From NCBI RefSeq assembly GCF_002736205.1, contig NZ_CP024091.1:1984001-2048000 (forward strand): a stretch of 64,000 nt of DNA, in the 5' to 3' direction. The stretch comes from Pedobacter ginsengisoli. Lineage in GTDB: Bacteria; Bacteroidota; Bacteroidia; Sphingobacteriales; Sphingobacteriaceae. Positions 16,646-26,513 of the stretch are shown in pieces; position 1 is the stretch's first letter, and each line of letters begins with the position of its first letter. The notes below the pieces were generated by a model. It did not search any database. It had not been told where the DNA came from and saw only the letters and a list, made by a program, of their open reading frames with translations. The position numbers and the translations under genes are program-made.

Positions 16646-17665
16646 ATGTCTGATAAACCAACAACTATAAAAGAAATTGCAAAGATCCTCAAGATTTCGG
16701 TATCAACCGTGTCAAGGGCATTAAATGATCATTCAAGCATCGGATTAACAACAAAAATGCGTGTTAAGAAACTTGCCTCAGAGCTCAACTACGAGCCAAA
16801 CCAAAAGGCAATCCAGTTTTTACACGGAAAATCATTTATTATAGGTGTTATATTACCAGAACTATCAGAATCTTTCTTTTCTACTGCAATAAGCGGTATA
16901 GAAGACATAGCCTACAAAAGAAACTATACGGTATTATTGGCTCAGTCGCACGATGATGCTGAAAGAGAAAAGCTGTTGGTAGAGAAAATGAAAACCCAAC
17001 GTGTTGATGGTTTACTTGTATCTGTATCGAAAACTACAAGTACCTATGAACATTTTGAAATATTTAAGCGACTAAACATACCGGTAGTATTTTTCGACCG
17101 TATACCTCCTATTAAAGATATACACTATGTAGCCTCTAATTTGGAAACAGGAACATACGAAGCAGTAAATTTCCTCTTAAAAAAGGGCCACCGTACCATT
17201 GGAATGATAAATGGTCCAAATACATTGGTTGCCAGCCACGAAAGAAAAGAAGGTTACATTAAGGCAATGCTGTCAAACCGTTTAAAATTTGACCCAACCT
17301 TAATCATCAACTCAGATCTAACAGAAGCCGGAACTATTGAAGTGATGGACAACATGCTCAATCACCGCCGAAAACCTACTGCTATTGTAACATTTAACGA
17401 CTATGTGGCGCTATTTGCCATCAGATATACCAGATCTATTAATTTAAACGGGATCGATTTTGTTAGCTATGCTAACCTACCCATTATCAACTACATGGAC
17501 TATACCCCAATAGCCTCTGTAGAGCAGTTTCCTTACAAGCAGGGCAAAAAAGCAGCTGATATCCTTATCGATCTTATAAACAAACCTAAAACCGAATCAG
17601 GTGCCGACCAAGCTTTCTTTAACGTAGTTGTAGAGTCTGTACTTGTTGTAAATGAAACCAAGTAA
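16646..17665 (+). CDS. LacI family transcriptional regulator (probable N-acetylhexosamine/glycan regulon)
   Basis: The start is the ATG at 16646; three codons earlier only a TTG is available. The 339-residue protein has the LacI HTH (TIKEIAKILKISVSTVSRALNDHSSIG, about residues 5-29), hinge YEPNQKAIQFLHGKS, and an effector domain starting IIGVILPELSESFFSTAISGIED, with LLKKGHRTIGMINGP in the middle and SVEQFPYKQGKKAADILIDLI at the end. It lies between a GH109-like gene (divergent) and a sugar-kinase-like gene (same strand, 81 bases on). Palindromes GCAAACGTTTGC and GCAATCGTTTGC flank it on both sides, so it very likely binds these and also regulates itself. The effector is unknown; a phosphorylated hexosamine would fit. 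Confidence 0.93.
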   Translation: MSDKPTTIKEIAKILKISVSTVSRALNDHSSIGLTTKMRVKKLASELNYEPNQKAIQFLHGKSFIIGVILPELSESFFSTAISGIEDIAYKRNYTVLLAQSHDDAEREKLLVEKMKTQRVDGLLVSVSKTTSTYEHFEIFKRLNIPVVFFDRIPPIKDIHYVASNLETGTYEAVNFLLKKGHRTIGMINGPNTLVASHERKEGYIKAMLSNRLKFDPTLIINSDLTEAGTIEVMDNMLNHRRKPTAIVTFNDYVALFAIRYTRSINLNGIDFVSYANLPIINYMDYTPIASVEQFPYKQGKKAADILIDLINKPKTESGADQAFFNVVVESVLVVNETK

Positions 17666-17671
17666 TTTTGC

Positions 17672-17683
17672 GCAATCGTTTGC
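17672..17683. promoter_or_regulatory. LacI-type operator before the kinase gene
   Basis: GCAATCGTTTGC differs from the perfect palindrome by one base. It begins 6 bases past the regulator's stop and ends 63 bases before the kinase start. Confidence 0.72.
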
Positions 17684-17746
17684 ACACCAGTTTAATAAAC
17701 TGAATTAATTAGGTTTGGGTAAAACAATCATAATTCTATTAAACGC

Positions 17747-18775
17747 ATGTTCGAAAATATTTTACCATTGTATGGGCTAAACTCTGATAAAGCTACCGTG
17801 AAGTTATTTGGCGACGGGTTAATTAACCATACTTGGAAAGTAACTACCGATACCCAAAATTATATATTACAAAAAGTAAACAACGAGGTATTTAAAATGC
17901 CTAAGGATATTGACAGAAACATCTCACTGATAAAGCAATATCTGGACGTAGAATATCCCAACTATTTGTTTGTATCTCCTGTTAGCGATTTAAAAGGAAG
18001 ATCTCTTTTAGATACCGAAAGTGGCTATTACAGATTATTCCCTTTTATAGAAGGCTCAACCTCGCTTAATTCCTTAACCAATAAAGAAGAAGCATATGAG
18101 GCTGCAAAGCAATTTGGCAAGTTCTCTAAAATTCTTGATGGTTTTGATGCAAAACAACTCAGTATTACCATCCCCGATTTCCACAACCTGGAATTAAGAT
18201 ATAACCAATTCCTTACAGCTTGCGAAAATGCATCTGCAGAAAGACTCGAAAAAGCAAAGGATAGCATTGCCTTTATTACAGCGCATAAAGGAATTGTTGA
18301 TACTTATATAAAAATCGTTACCAACAACGAAATACCTTTAAGAGTAATACACCACGATACAAAAATAAACAACGTATTGTTCGATGATAAGAATAATGGG
18401 TTATGTGTAATAGATCTGGACACTGTAATGCCCGGCTATTTTATTAGCGATGTAGGTGATATGATGAGAACCTATCTTGCTGAGGCCAGCGAAGAAGAAA
18501 CAGATCTTTCGAAAATAAGCATCAGAAAAGAATTCTTTAACGCTATTTACGATGGCTATATGGAAGAAATGAATGATGTACTTACAGAAACTGAAAAACA
18601 ATACTTTACTTATTCAGGTAAGTTTATCATTTACATGCAAGCCATCCGCTTTTTAGCCGATTACCTGCAAAACGACGTTTACTATGGTTCAAAATACGAA
18701 GGCCATAACTTTAACAGGGCGCTGAATCAGATCCAACTTTTAAAAGAGTACATAAAATTAGAAGGAGAGCTATAG
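17747..18775 (+). CDS. Aminoglycoside-phosphotransferase-fold kinase, N-acetylhexosamine kinase-like
   Basis: The 342-residue protein belongs to the APH/choline-kinase fold. The N-terminal ATP-loop strands read KLFGDGLINHTWKVTTDTQNYILQKVN (about 20-46). The catalytic Brenner motif is VIHHDTKINNVLFD (about 206-219, HxDxxxxN), followed by the metal-binding VIDLDTVMPGY. This arrangement resembles N-acetylhexosamine 1-kinases, which convert GlcNAc or GalNAc to the 1-phosphate. The neighbouring GH109-like gene and the shared operators with the GH20 hexosaminidase support that reading, but substrate is inference. It is cytoplasmic. The gene ends in a terminator containing its own stop codon. Confidence 0.85.
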   Translation: MFENILPLYGLNSDKATVKLFGDGLINHTWKVTTDTQNYILQKVNNEVFKMPKDIDRNISLIKQYLDVEYPNYLFVSPVSDLKGRSLLDTESGYYRLFPFIEGSTSLNSLTNKEEAYEAAKQFGKFSKILDGFDAKQLSITIPDFHNLELRYNQFLTACENASAERLEKAKDSIAFITAHKGIVDTYIKIVTNNEIPLRVIHHDTKINNVLFDDKNNGLCVIDLDTVMPGYFISDVGDMMRTYLAEASEEETDLSKISIRKEFFNAIYDGYMEEMNDVLTETEKQYFTYSGKFIIYMQAIRFLADYLQNDVYYGSKYEGHNFNRALNQIQLLKEYIKLEGEL

Positions 18776-18785
18776 CTCTCCTTTT
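18762..18785. terminator. Bidirectional terminator spanning the kinase stop codon
   Basis: Perfect palindrome aaggagagcta/tagctctcctt (18762-18772 with 18773-18783), then further T residues. The stop codon TAG is at the hairpin tip. The convergent barrel gene ends at 18789, so it serves both directions. Confidence 0.82.
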
Positions 18786-18788
18786 TAA

Positions 18789-21449
18789 TTATTTAACAAA
18801 CTTTTCTAAATTCATAGAAAACGTAGCCATAAAATACCTGGTTATTTGTTTACTTCGGTTTTCAACTATTGTATTGTCAAATACTGTTCTGAATAAATTG
18901 TTTCCCTGGTTCAGCAAATCAGCAACCCTTAAATTTACAGAAGCCCGGTTATTCTTAAAAAACGACTTATACACGCTTGCATTAATCAACAAAGGATTGT
19001 TGGCACCCATAGTGTAACCACTTGTAAAACTCTTTGAAACATCTACAGATGTATTAAATGATTTACGTATTTTAAATGAACAATTCATATTAAAAGACAA
19101 GCTTTCAAGATTAGGAGGCCTAAAAGTTGAATGACTGTAATTGTTTTCACTGTTCGAGTATGATGCCCCGGCACCACCTGATAATGACTTCAATTGAACA
19201 TGTAAGTTCACATTCTGAGAATAAGCAAGCCCTTTGTTATTGTTTTTTATATTATCGGTAAAAATTACCGCGTTCGAAAGCGCAACATTTCCCGCTATCG
19301 AAACAACAAATTTCCGCTCAGCAAAAGGCAAGCTGGCATTATAACCGCTATTAATATTATAATTACCATTTACGTTTACAAAGCGTGTTTCCTGCTTTAA
19401 ACTATTCAAAGTATCCTTAATCAGAATAATATTATTCGCCACCTGATTTTGCATTGCATATGCACCAAAACTTACCTCCAATGTTCTTCCGCTAGTTAAA
19501 CCAAACAAGCTATAATTAATATTGGCCGAATGGTAAAATGATGTTTTCAAATCGGGGTTCCCAATAATTACATTTTGCAGGTTTCGGGTATCAGGCACAG
19601 GCTGAAGCTGATCAAACCTTGGTGCATAACTACTCCCGTTATAATTCATATTTATAGACTGTGTTTTGGTAATCACATAGCTAAAGTTTGCTGATGGAGA
19701 TGAATTAAAAGTTTTTTGATTAATCTTATCCGTCCGTCCTTCATAACTGCCCGTTAGCGCACTTGGCTGTAGTGAAAAACCAATACTGTAATTGATTTTA
19801 TTTGAACCATACCTATAGCCGGCCCTTATGCTATGGTTTATAAATGTTGAAGTATATACATTGCTTAACGAATCAATAAAACTTATTTTGCCGGCGGCAT
19901 CTCTAACCCTAGTTTCTAAGGCATTATTATTAGAGGTCAAATTAAATGAATAAGAAAACTCCAGGCTCTTATGTATTGTATCAGTTGTTTTATTTAAAGG
20001 AATTGAATAGTTCAAACCAGTATTTAATCCCCTATCTGCATTTCGGGTTTCAACCAGCCTGTTTAGTAAAGAATCCTTAATTTTTTTATTCGTTGTTTGA
20101 TCATAGTAATCAATATCAGTAAGGATATCCTGATCGTTTCTGGAACCTACTAACCTTGCCGATAAATTAAACGACAATCGGCCTCTTTTATCTTTACCAT
20201 CTTTCTTTTTGCCTTTAAATCCCCAACTCACATCTAGACTTAAATTTGGGTTATTTTGCTTATTGCCACTGCTGGTAAATAAATCCTGACGGATTACCCC
20301 TGTTTGCAAAGATGACGAAGTATTTTCTGAATTGGCTTTTGACAAACCACCTGCAAGGTGCACATCAAAATACTCCCCAATTTCGGTACTTGAAACAGCC
20401 ATACTCAAACGATGGGCAGCATTTCTGGAATTATTTTTACTCTCATTTACACTATTAATAGAACCCAGACTATTAATACTTTCCATGTTACTAAAATTTG
20501 TGTTTTCAATAGTACCACCACCCAAATTATAATGAGATCTTAAATTAAGTTTTTTGGCTATGTTATTAGCAAAAGTTGCAGAACCAGCTATACCTTTATT
20601 AATCAAAGCAGCATTACTTGTATTATCAAGTGCAGCATTTATCCCTATTTGTCTGGCACCTTTCCACAAGTTACCGTTGCCATTTAACCCATAAGCATTA
20701 CTGGTTGCAGCACTGGTGCTTATGTTTGCAAATGTTCCTTTGTCTTTTCCCGGTTTAGTAACCAGGTTAAGAATCTTTTTTGGCTGTCCTACTTTTATCC
20801 CTGTAAAATTGGCTTCATCACCATAATCATCAATTACCTGAATGTGCGAAAATATGCTCGATGGCAATTTTTTAATAAACTCAGCTACATTACTGGTAAA
20901 AAAATCTTTGCCATTTACCCTAAGCTTGGTAAGCTCTTTGCCCATTGCAGTAACCTTCCCATTATCACTTACAATCATGCCAGGAAATTGCTTTAACAGG
21001 TCTTCAACGTAATCACCTTCTCTTATAACAAATGCTTCGGTATTGTACTCAATGGTATCTTTCATTACCCTAATGGGCGTAATTTTTCCCTTAATTACCA
21101 CCTCATCAAGCATGTTTGATGCTGTTTTTAAAACAATATCGCCAAGGTCAAATTGATTTTGGTCATCTTCAAAAGTAATGTCTGATGCATACGCCTTATA
21201 TCCAATACTGCGCACCATCAAATCCAGGCGTTTCACTGTAATATTGGCTATAGAAAAGCCACCATCCTTATCAGCAATTGCGGTCAGCGTATCCTTACCT
21301 GCAATTACCCTGATATGAGATCCGGGGATTCCCTGATTAGTACTGTCTTTAACACTACCTTTAATTGTACGTTTTATTTGCGCTGTTAATTCCTGATTCG
21401 AGAGCGTACAAATAAATACAAGCAAAAGAATAATTCTCTGAGCGTTCAA
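18789..21449 (-). CDS. Large outer-membrane beta-barrel protein with CarboxypepD_reg-like N-terminus (OMP_b-brl_3 type)
   Basis: The 886-residue protein has a signal peptide (NAQRIILLLVFICTLSNQELTAQ) and a carboxypeptidase-D regulatory-like domain (about 25-115: IKGSVKDSTNQGIPGSHIRV). A plug-like segment follows (LDEVVIKGKITPIRVMKDTIEYNTEAF... LLKQFPGMIVSDNGKV), and then some 650 residues of amphipathic strands ending in YFMATFSMNLEKFVK. It resembles a TonB-dependent receptor but matches the OMP_b-brl_3 group better; no SusD gene accompanies it, so I do not call it SusC. The start codon is TTG (21447-21449): an in-frame stop lies just upstream and no ATG is available before residue 80, while the signal peptide is intact. 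It is 59 bases after the galactosidase-like gene, so probably the last gene of that operon. Confidence 0.88.
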   Translation of the reverse strand: MNAQRIILLLVFICTLSNQELTAQIKRTIKGSVKDSTNQGIPGSHIRVIAGKDTLTAIADKDGGFSIANITVKRLDLMVRSIGYKAYASDITFEDDQNQFDLGDIVLKTASNMLDEVVIKGKITPIRVMKDTIEYNTEAFVIREGDYVEDLLKQFPGMIVSDNGKVTAMGKELTKLRVNGKDFFTSNVAEFIKKLPSSIFSHIQVIDDYGDEANFTGIKVGQPKKILNLVTKPGKDKGTFANISTSAATSNAYGLNGNGNLWKGARQIGINAALDNTSNAALINKGIAGSATFANNIAKKLNLRSHYNLGGGTIENTNFSNMESINSLGSINSVNESKNNSRNAAHRLSMAVSSTEIGEYFDVHLAGGLSKANSENTSSSLQTGVIRQDLFTSSGNKQNNPNLSLDVSWGFKGKKKDGKDKRGRLSFNLSARLVGSRNDQDILTDIDYYDQTTNKKIKDSLLNRLVETRNADRGLNTGLNYSIPLNKTTDTIHKSLEFSYSFNLTSNNNALETRVRDAAGKISFIDSLSNVYTSTFINHSIRAGYRYGSNKINYSIGFSLQPSALTGSYEGRTDKINQKTFNSSPSANFSYVITKTQSINMNYNGSSYAPRFDQLQPVPDTRNLQNVIIGNPDLKTSFYHSANINYSLFGLTSGRTLEVSFGAYAMQNQVANNIILIKDTLNSLKQETRFVNVNGNYNINSGYNASLPFAERKFVVSIAGNVALSNAVIFTDNIKNNNKGLAYSQNVNLHVQLKSLSGGAGASYSNSENNYSHSTFRPPNLESLSFNMNCSFKIRKSFNTSVDVSKSFTSGYTMGANNPLLINASVYKSFFKNNRASVNLRVADLLNQGNNLFRTVFDNTIVENRSKQITRYFMATFSMNLEKFVK

Positions 21450-21508
21450 ATTACTTCAATATTATATCTATTCGGCGATAAATATAATACATTAAACCTA
21501 TTACTAGG

Positions 21509-23560
21509 TTAGCGCAAAGCTATTTTGATAATTGCAGCATCAGCACCATTTAACTCGTACTTAAGTACTTTATTGATCTTCAAATCTTTGCCCGAAAACA
21601 GTTCTTTTGCCTGGTACGATGAATTTTTAATCCCCAATCTATCCAGCGGAACAGTAAAAAGTTTCTTTTTACCATCAAAGTTTAAAACAGCCATATATAA
21701 GCTACCATCAATCTTTCTAACAAATACCTCGTTAGCCTTGTCTCCGGTATTTCCGTTTAGCGGCATAAAAGCAACTCCCGATTTTGGAATAGCCAACAAC
21801 TCCTCATTCTGCAATAGTTTTTTAGCGGTTTCATTCCACACACCTGCTGCCGAAAAATCATCACCTAATATTAAAGTTCCGGTAATAAGGCCCGATGTTA
21901 ACCTTGCCCTGTTAGCCCCCTCCTTTTCACTGGCAAACACAATATGATCAGCATCAACATAATTGTAAACATAGGTTTGCCACCAGCCATAATTAACACT
22001 ATTTAAAGTATACTCAGTATCCTTTATGGTTTTCCAGGCATCGCAGGCAATGCGTTTAATGTGTGCATACCTACCAGTAGCTAAATTGGGAGATATAGCA
22101 GCATACACAAGCATTTGCCCATCCATCCTGTTAATAAGATACTCCATACCAACCCTATAAGCCTGCATACCTGTAGTAACAGATTTATCGTAAAAACTAT
22201 CAGATTCGGCGGCTGCATGTCCTAAAAAGTCAATCTTGATCATTTTAAAACCACAAGTCTTTAGCTTATCGATAATATAGTCTATCCTTTTCTTAGTTCC
22301 CGGATGAGTAGGATCAAGTGCCCTGGCACCATCAAAATCATGATAAGCATTACCAACCTTAGTCCACATCTCGCCAAATTTATACTTGCTGCCCTCGGCC
22401 TCTCTCTCGGCTCCTCCTTTAAAGCCCCAGTCTGTAAATGGTGCCCAATATACACCGGGTTGCAAACCTTTGGCTTTGCAGTAATCAGCAAATTCTTTCA
22501 ATTTGCTAAAATCGCCACGCATACCACCGGTAAAATTATCCCAAAACGAGTCAAGATCAATATATGCAGTTTCGCCATTTCTAAACTTCGGAAGCTCATT
22601 GGCAAAGAAATCTACGTTCTTTATTGCCTTGTCATAGGTAAGTTTTTCTTGTATCACGCCCCAGCTGTTCCATCCAAAAGGCACAGGCTTTGTCCAGTCA
22701 AAAACAAAAGGAGGTTCTGCTATCCTGTTTGCCTTGCCATAAGCTTCTAAACCGGTCCGCCAGTCAGAAAAATAACCTACAAATATCTTAGGCGATTTCA
22801 CAACCGAGCCAGAAATTGAACCATGAGCGCCGTTGTCCCTTGTAACTTTCTGATCGGTATATCCACCCCAAACACACAAGTCCGACAAGTCATCATTCGT
22901 TCCTCTGGTAAGCACCCCTGTTTTCCAAATCAAATGCTCAACAGAGCCAACTATCAGGCCTTTTCTACTGTGGTTTTCGTACACTGCACCTACCTCAGCA
23001 CTAGTATTTTCTACCGGCGTTACCCCAATCGATTTAGCGTTATACCTAATAAAAGTATCGTTATCAAAAGGTACAAAAAGCGTCCTGTTATCGCCTTTGG
23101 CATAAATACTGGCCTTTTTACTTACCAATGGAGCCATATAATTGCTACTAATATTGCTTCCTTTTAAAGCCACTTCAGTAAAAAAATAATCATGACCAGG
23201 ATAAACAAAAAATACCTGTTCCATTTGTGGCAAACCACTTTTAGTTAAAGCTATTGTATATTTTTTACCAACGCCAAACTTGTCTTTAACAGCTGTTTCT
23301 GCATATTTAATCAGCTCATAATCTTTACTGCTTATAAGTTGCTCCTTGTTTTTAACAACAGCATAAGCATCAGATATTATAGTTCGTTTATTTGCAAATA
23401 CCTCGTAAGTGCCCGAATTCAGATCGTATACAATCTCCGATGCTGTTCCGTAAGCAATATTAATAAAGCGAGGGGTATTACTCCTTTTGTTATAAGAAAA
23501 ACCATCAACAAAAGTTACAAGCAATACAAAGATTGATAATAGGGATACACGTTTACACAT
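21509..23560 (-). CDS. Alpha-galactosidase-like glycoside hydrolase (clan GH-D, GH27/GH36-like)
   Basis: The 683-residue exported enzyme has a signal peptide (MCKRVSLLSIFVLLVTFVDG), an N-terminal beta-sandwich domain (about 30-280) and a TIM barrel starting PVPFGWNSWGVIQEKLTY (about 293-310). Barrel landmarks are TAYIDLDSFWDNFTGGMRGDF, LQPGVYWAPFTDWG, the probable nucleophile Asp in MIKIDFLGHAA and a candidate acid/base Asp in IACDAWKTI. A C-terminal all-beta domain follows (DGSLYMAVLNFDGKKK). Clan GH-D enzymes remove terminal alpha-galactose or alpha-GalNAc. It sits 8 bases after the SGNH gene, in an operon with a GH29 fucosidase, which suggests action on a fucosylated, galactosylated glycan such as a plant cell-wall side chain or a mucin-type glycan. 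Confidence 0.85.
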   Translation of the reverse strand: MCKRVSLLSIFVLLVTFVDGFSYNKRSNTPRFINIAYGTASEIVYDLNSGTYEVFANKRTIISDAYAVVKNKEQLISSKDYELIKYAETAVKDKFGVGKKYTIALTKSGLPQMEQVFFVYPGHDYFFTEVALKGSNISSNYMAPLVSKKASIYAKGDNRTLFVPFDNDTFIRYNAKSIGVTPVENTSAEVGAVYENHSRKGLIVGSVEHLIWKTGVLTRGTNDDLSDLCVWGGYTDQKVTRDNGAHGSISGSVVKSPKIFVGYFSDWRTGLEAYGKANRIAEPPFVFDWTKPVPFGWNSWGVIQEKLTYDKAIKNVDFFANELPKFRNGETAYIDLDSFWDNFTGGMRGDFSKLKEFADYCKAKGLQPGVYWAPFTDWGFKGGAEREAEGSKYKFGEMWTKVGNAYHDFDGARALDPTHPGTKKRIDYIIDKLKTCGFKMIKIDFLGHAAAESDSFYDKSVTTGMQAYRVGMEYLINRMDGQMLVYAAISPNLATGRYAHIKRIACDAWKTIKDTEYTLNSVNYGWWQTYVYNYVDADHIVFASEKEGANRARLTSGLITGTLILGDDFSAAGVWNETAKKLLQNEELLAIPKSGVAFMPLNGNTGDKANEVFVRKIDGSLYMAVLNFDGKKKLFTVPLDRLGIKNSSYQAKELFSGKDLKINKVLKYELNGADAAIIKIALR

Positions 23561-23568
23561 AATGGGTG

Positions 23569-24768
23569 TTAATTAACTAAAAAATTAACTATCCTGCAAG
23601 CGGTTCCATTACTGTTTTGATTCTTTTCTGTGCTGATGCTAACTTTTAAAACATGATCAGCATTTTTTAAGTTGGCCCCAAGCAAAATATACCAGGGCAA
23701 ATGTAACGATTGGCTCCATTGCGTAAACAGATTAACCTGTTTTTCAGGGCCACCATCAATTGAATAATTTAATATACCTGCGTCAGATCCTGATACAATT
23801 GCCATTCCGATGGCGTTGCCTTTAAATTTTAATGTAAAAGACGATCCGGCGGTGGTACTAACCAACATGGGCACTTTCACAAACCCTGGGCGTGTACCCA
23901 ATCCATCTGCCGGTATCCAGCTTTTAACCAGCTCCCAGCCCCTTTTATCAAAGGCATTTTCAATGTTTAAATACCTGCCACGTGTAAAGCTCCCTTTATT
24001 AAGCAAAACGGGCAATTTTAAGGCCTTTTGTTTTTTAATGCCCTGCTTATTTAAAGATGCAAAGTTCGATGATAACAGATCTTTTATAGCCTCAAAATAA
24101 AGCTCCTGCCCAAATGGAGAAGGATGCAGATCTTTAAAATCTTTTTCCCAGCTAAACTCATTATTTGCAAGCTTATCCCTTATTGCTTTAGCCAGATTAA
24201 TTGACGGCAGTTGATAATAACCGGCAATAAGCTCATGGTTGGCTACCGATGTTGGTGTAATGCCAGAGTTGTACTGTTTAGTTTTATCAGGATCGGCAAA
24301 CGACATCAGTACAATGTCCATAAAAGGGTTGCTGGTTTTGGCATGCCTCACAATACCTTCAAGCGAGCACACCTGCGTTATACTATCAGTTCCGTTAACC
24401 TGGTCGTTAACTGCTGCCTCTAAAAAAAGCAGGTCAACCTTACCAGAATCCAGCACATCCTGACCCAGCCTAAAAGTATGCGGCAGGCTACCTAACGAGG
24501 GAATACCTGCCGCAATAAAATGGAATTTAGTAGCCGGAAAGCGCTCTTTTAAATAAGCACATACCTTGTTTCTCCAGCCATCATTGTAAGTTATAGAACC
24601 TCCTAAAAAAGCCACAGTAGCATTTTTCTTTACAGAAATAGCAGCGTAAGCATTTGCAAGTCCTTTGCGTTGGGTAATATAGTTGCTAAATGGTAAAGTT
24701 TTATTTTGCCCAATAACCTGGGCGCTGCAAATTAAACTTACTAAAAAACAGAGTATTACCTTTTTCAT
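23569..24768 (-). CDS. Exported SGNH/GDSL-type hydrolase
   Basis: The 399-residue protein has a signal peptide (MKKVILCFLVSLICSAQVIGQ). An SGNH hydrolase domain follows: block I VAFLGGSITYNDGW with the nucleophile serine (about residues 52-65), block II glycine in AAGIPSLGS, block III asparagine in FLEAAVNDQ, and block V aspartate/histidine in KDLHPSPFGQ. The C-terminal 120 residues form a beta-rich domain (GSSFTLKFKGNAIGMAIVSGSDAGILNYSIDGG), as in GDSL esterases that carry a jelly-roll. Such enzymes remove acetyl or other ester groups from polysaccharides. Gaps of 8 bases on each side place it in one operon between the fucosidase and the galactosidase-like enzyme, so deacylation of the same glycan is likely. 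Confidence 0.88.
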   Translation of the reverse strand: MKKVILCFLVSLICSAQVIGQNKTLPFSNYITQRKGLANAYAAISVKKNATVAFLGGSITYNDGWRNKVCAYLKERFPATKFHFIAAGIPSLGSLPHTFRLGQDVLDSGKVDLLFLEAAVNDQVNGTDSITQVCSLEGIVRHAKTSNPFMDIVLMSFADPDKTKQYNSGITPTSVANHELIAGYYQLPSINLAKAIRDKLANNEFSWEKDFKDLHPSPFGQELYFEAIKDLLSSNFASLNKQGIKKQKALKLPVLLNKGSFTRGRYLNIENAFDKRGWELVKSWIPADGLGTRPGFVKVPMLVSTTAGSSFTLKFKGNAIGMAIVSGSDAGILNYSIDGGPEKQVNLFTQWSQSLHLPWYILLGANLKNADHVLKVSISTEKNQNSNGTACRIVNFLVN

Positions 24769-24776
24769 TTTAATAA

Positions 24777-26111
24777 TTATTTAGCGTCAGAAGAACTTTG
24801 CATTTTTAAAGTCCAGGCATATTTACAAGGCAATTCGGCCGGTAGTTTTACAACAACAGATCCGTTGCTTTTAGTCCACTCCAATGGCTTATTTACGCCA
24901 AGCATATAAACCTTTGAACCATCTTTTGGCTGCACAGCAGTTAAAACCAGTTCATTATTATCAGCCTTGTTAAATATAGCATAAGTAGTTTTACCGTCAT
25001 TACTTTTCGTAAATCTGATATTATCACCTTGTTTGTAAGTTTCTAAACCTTTGGTAGCATAAATAGCTTGTTTATTCACATCCAGCCACTTACCCATTTC
25101 ACCCAAACGCTCTACACTTGGTGCAGGTATCTCACCTTCGGCAGTTGGGCCAACATTTAACAGGTAATTACCACCTTTAGCGGCAACATCAACAAGATTA
25201 TCAATAAGTACCTGGGCCGATTTCCAGTTATGATCGTACTTAGCAAACCCCCAGTTGTTGTTAATTGTCATACAGCTTTCCCAATAATCCTGAGAATTGG
25301 TTTTTAAAATCTCTTGTTCCGGAGTTCCAAAATCGCCGGCAGCATCCTGGTATTTGTTCATTCCCTCCATACCGCCACGGGCTTTGCCAATACGGTTGTT
25401 TATAATTAAAGAAGGTTTAAGGTTGCGCAAATAGTTATAAAGATCTTTGCCTTGCTCCTCAGTCCATTCCCCAATCCACTCACCATCAAACCATAAAATG
25501 GTAGGATCGTATTTTTTAATCAATTCTGCCAGCTGAGGTTTTAAATACTCATCTCTGTACTTATTAAAATCAGGTTTTACATCAGGTTTTTGCTTAGGGT
25601 TAGCATTTGGCTGATGCCAATCCATAATAGAATGATACAATCCGAATTTAATTCCGGCAGCTTTACAAGCCTCAGAAAGTTCCTTTAAAATATCTCTTTT
25701 AAAAGGAGTAGCATCCATAATATCATACTTGGTTACTTTACTGTCCCAAAGGCTAAAACCATCATGGTGTTTAGATGTGATAACGATATACTTAGCGCCA
25801 GCCGATTTAGCAATCGCTACCCATTTCTTAGCATCAAACTTTTCAGGATCAAACTGAGCAGCATACTTTTCATATTCAGCAGTTGGGATATTATGAGTTT
25901 CCATAATCCACTCAGCCCCACCACTTTTTCCGTTATATTCTCCGGCTGGAACAGCATATAGTCCCCAGTGAATAAACATCCCGAAAGTATCATCAGTCCA
26001 CCATTGCATACGCTTATTTTTAGCCGCTGCAGGTTCTTTTAGGTAATTTTTTTGTGCAAATACCGAAACTGACATAACCAGCCCGGCAATAAGCAAACTT
26101 AACTTTTTCAT
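24777..26111 (-). CDS. Alpha-L-fucosidase, GH29
   Basis: The ATG at 26109-26111 is used because it begins MKKLSLLIAGLVMSVSVFAQ, a clean signal peptide; a longer frame to 26153 adds 14 residues ahead of it. The 444-residue enzyme shows GH29 hallmarks in order: WWTDDTFGMFIHWGLYAVPAGEY (about residues 35-57), YIVITSKHHDGFSLWDSKVTKYDI (about 105-128), FGLYHSIMDWHQP, and the nucleophile aspartate in TILWFDGEWIGEW (about 220), then SLIINNRIG. It removes terminal L-fucose in the periplasm or at the cell surface. It is the first gene of a four-gene run (fucosidase, SGNH hydrolase, galactosidase-like, barrel protein). Confidence 0.95.
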   Translation of the reverse strand: MKKLSLLIAGLVMSVSVFAQKNYLKEPAAAKNKRMQWWTDDTFGMFIHWGLYAVPAGEYNGKSGGAEWIMETHNIPTAEYEKYAAQFDPEKFDAKKWVAIAKSAGAKYIVITSKHHDGFSLWDSKVTKYDIMDATPFKRDILKELSEACKAAGIKFGLYHSIMDWHQPNANPKQKPDVKPDFNKYRDEYLKPQLAELIKKYDPTILWFDGEWIGEWTEEQGKDLYNYLRNLKPSLIINNRIGKARGGMEGMNKYQDAAGDFGTPEQEILKTNSQDYWESCMTINNNWGFAKYDHNWKSAQVLIDNLVDVAAKGGNYLLNVGPTAEGEIPAPSVERLGEMGKWLDVNKQAIYATKGLETYKQGDNIRFTKSNDGKTTYAIFNKADNNELVLTAVQPKDGSKVYMLGVNKPLEWTKSNGSVVVKLPAELPCKYAWTLKMQSSSDAK

Positions 26112-26513
26112 ACATTTAGTAATTTGGTACAGCAAAGAAAAGGATATTGACACTTAATAATTCTATTATTATGTCAATTCATTAAGCAATATTAGCACGT
26201 TTCATTAGAGTAATGATGAGATTGATGTTGTTTGAAGCGATCTTGAGTTGTAGTCAAATTTGTGGTAGACTTTTTTCCCGGTCTTAACTAGCTTAATACT
26301 CAAAAATCATTTTAAAACCATATAAAGCGCATAATGTGTCTTATTATGCATAATCCGTTAATAAGTGCTGTAAAACGCCTAAAGCGCAAAAGCGCATTTA
26401 AATTTCTTATATATTTAATTTTAGAATTAATTATTAAAAAAATTAGATTGAATTTGGCTTAAGTCCAGATTGGGGGAAAACACGTTTTTCAGCCTATACT
26501 ATAGTCGCTTTTT

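Noticed and set aside
18789..21449. SusC-type TonB-dependent receptor
   Set aside because: The plug is not of the SusC kind and no SusD gene is adjacent; OMP_b-brl_3 fits better.
22304..22750. Plus-strand 148-residue frame within the galactosidase-like gene
   Set aside because: Antisense shadow of a recognisable TIM barrel; no domain.
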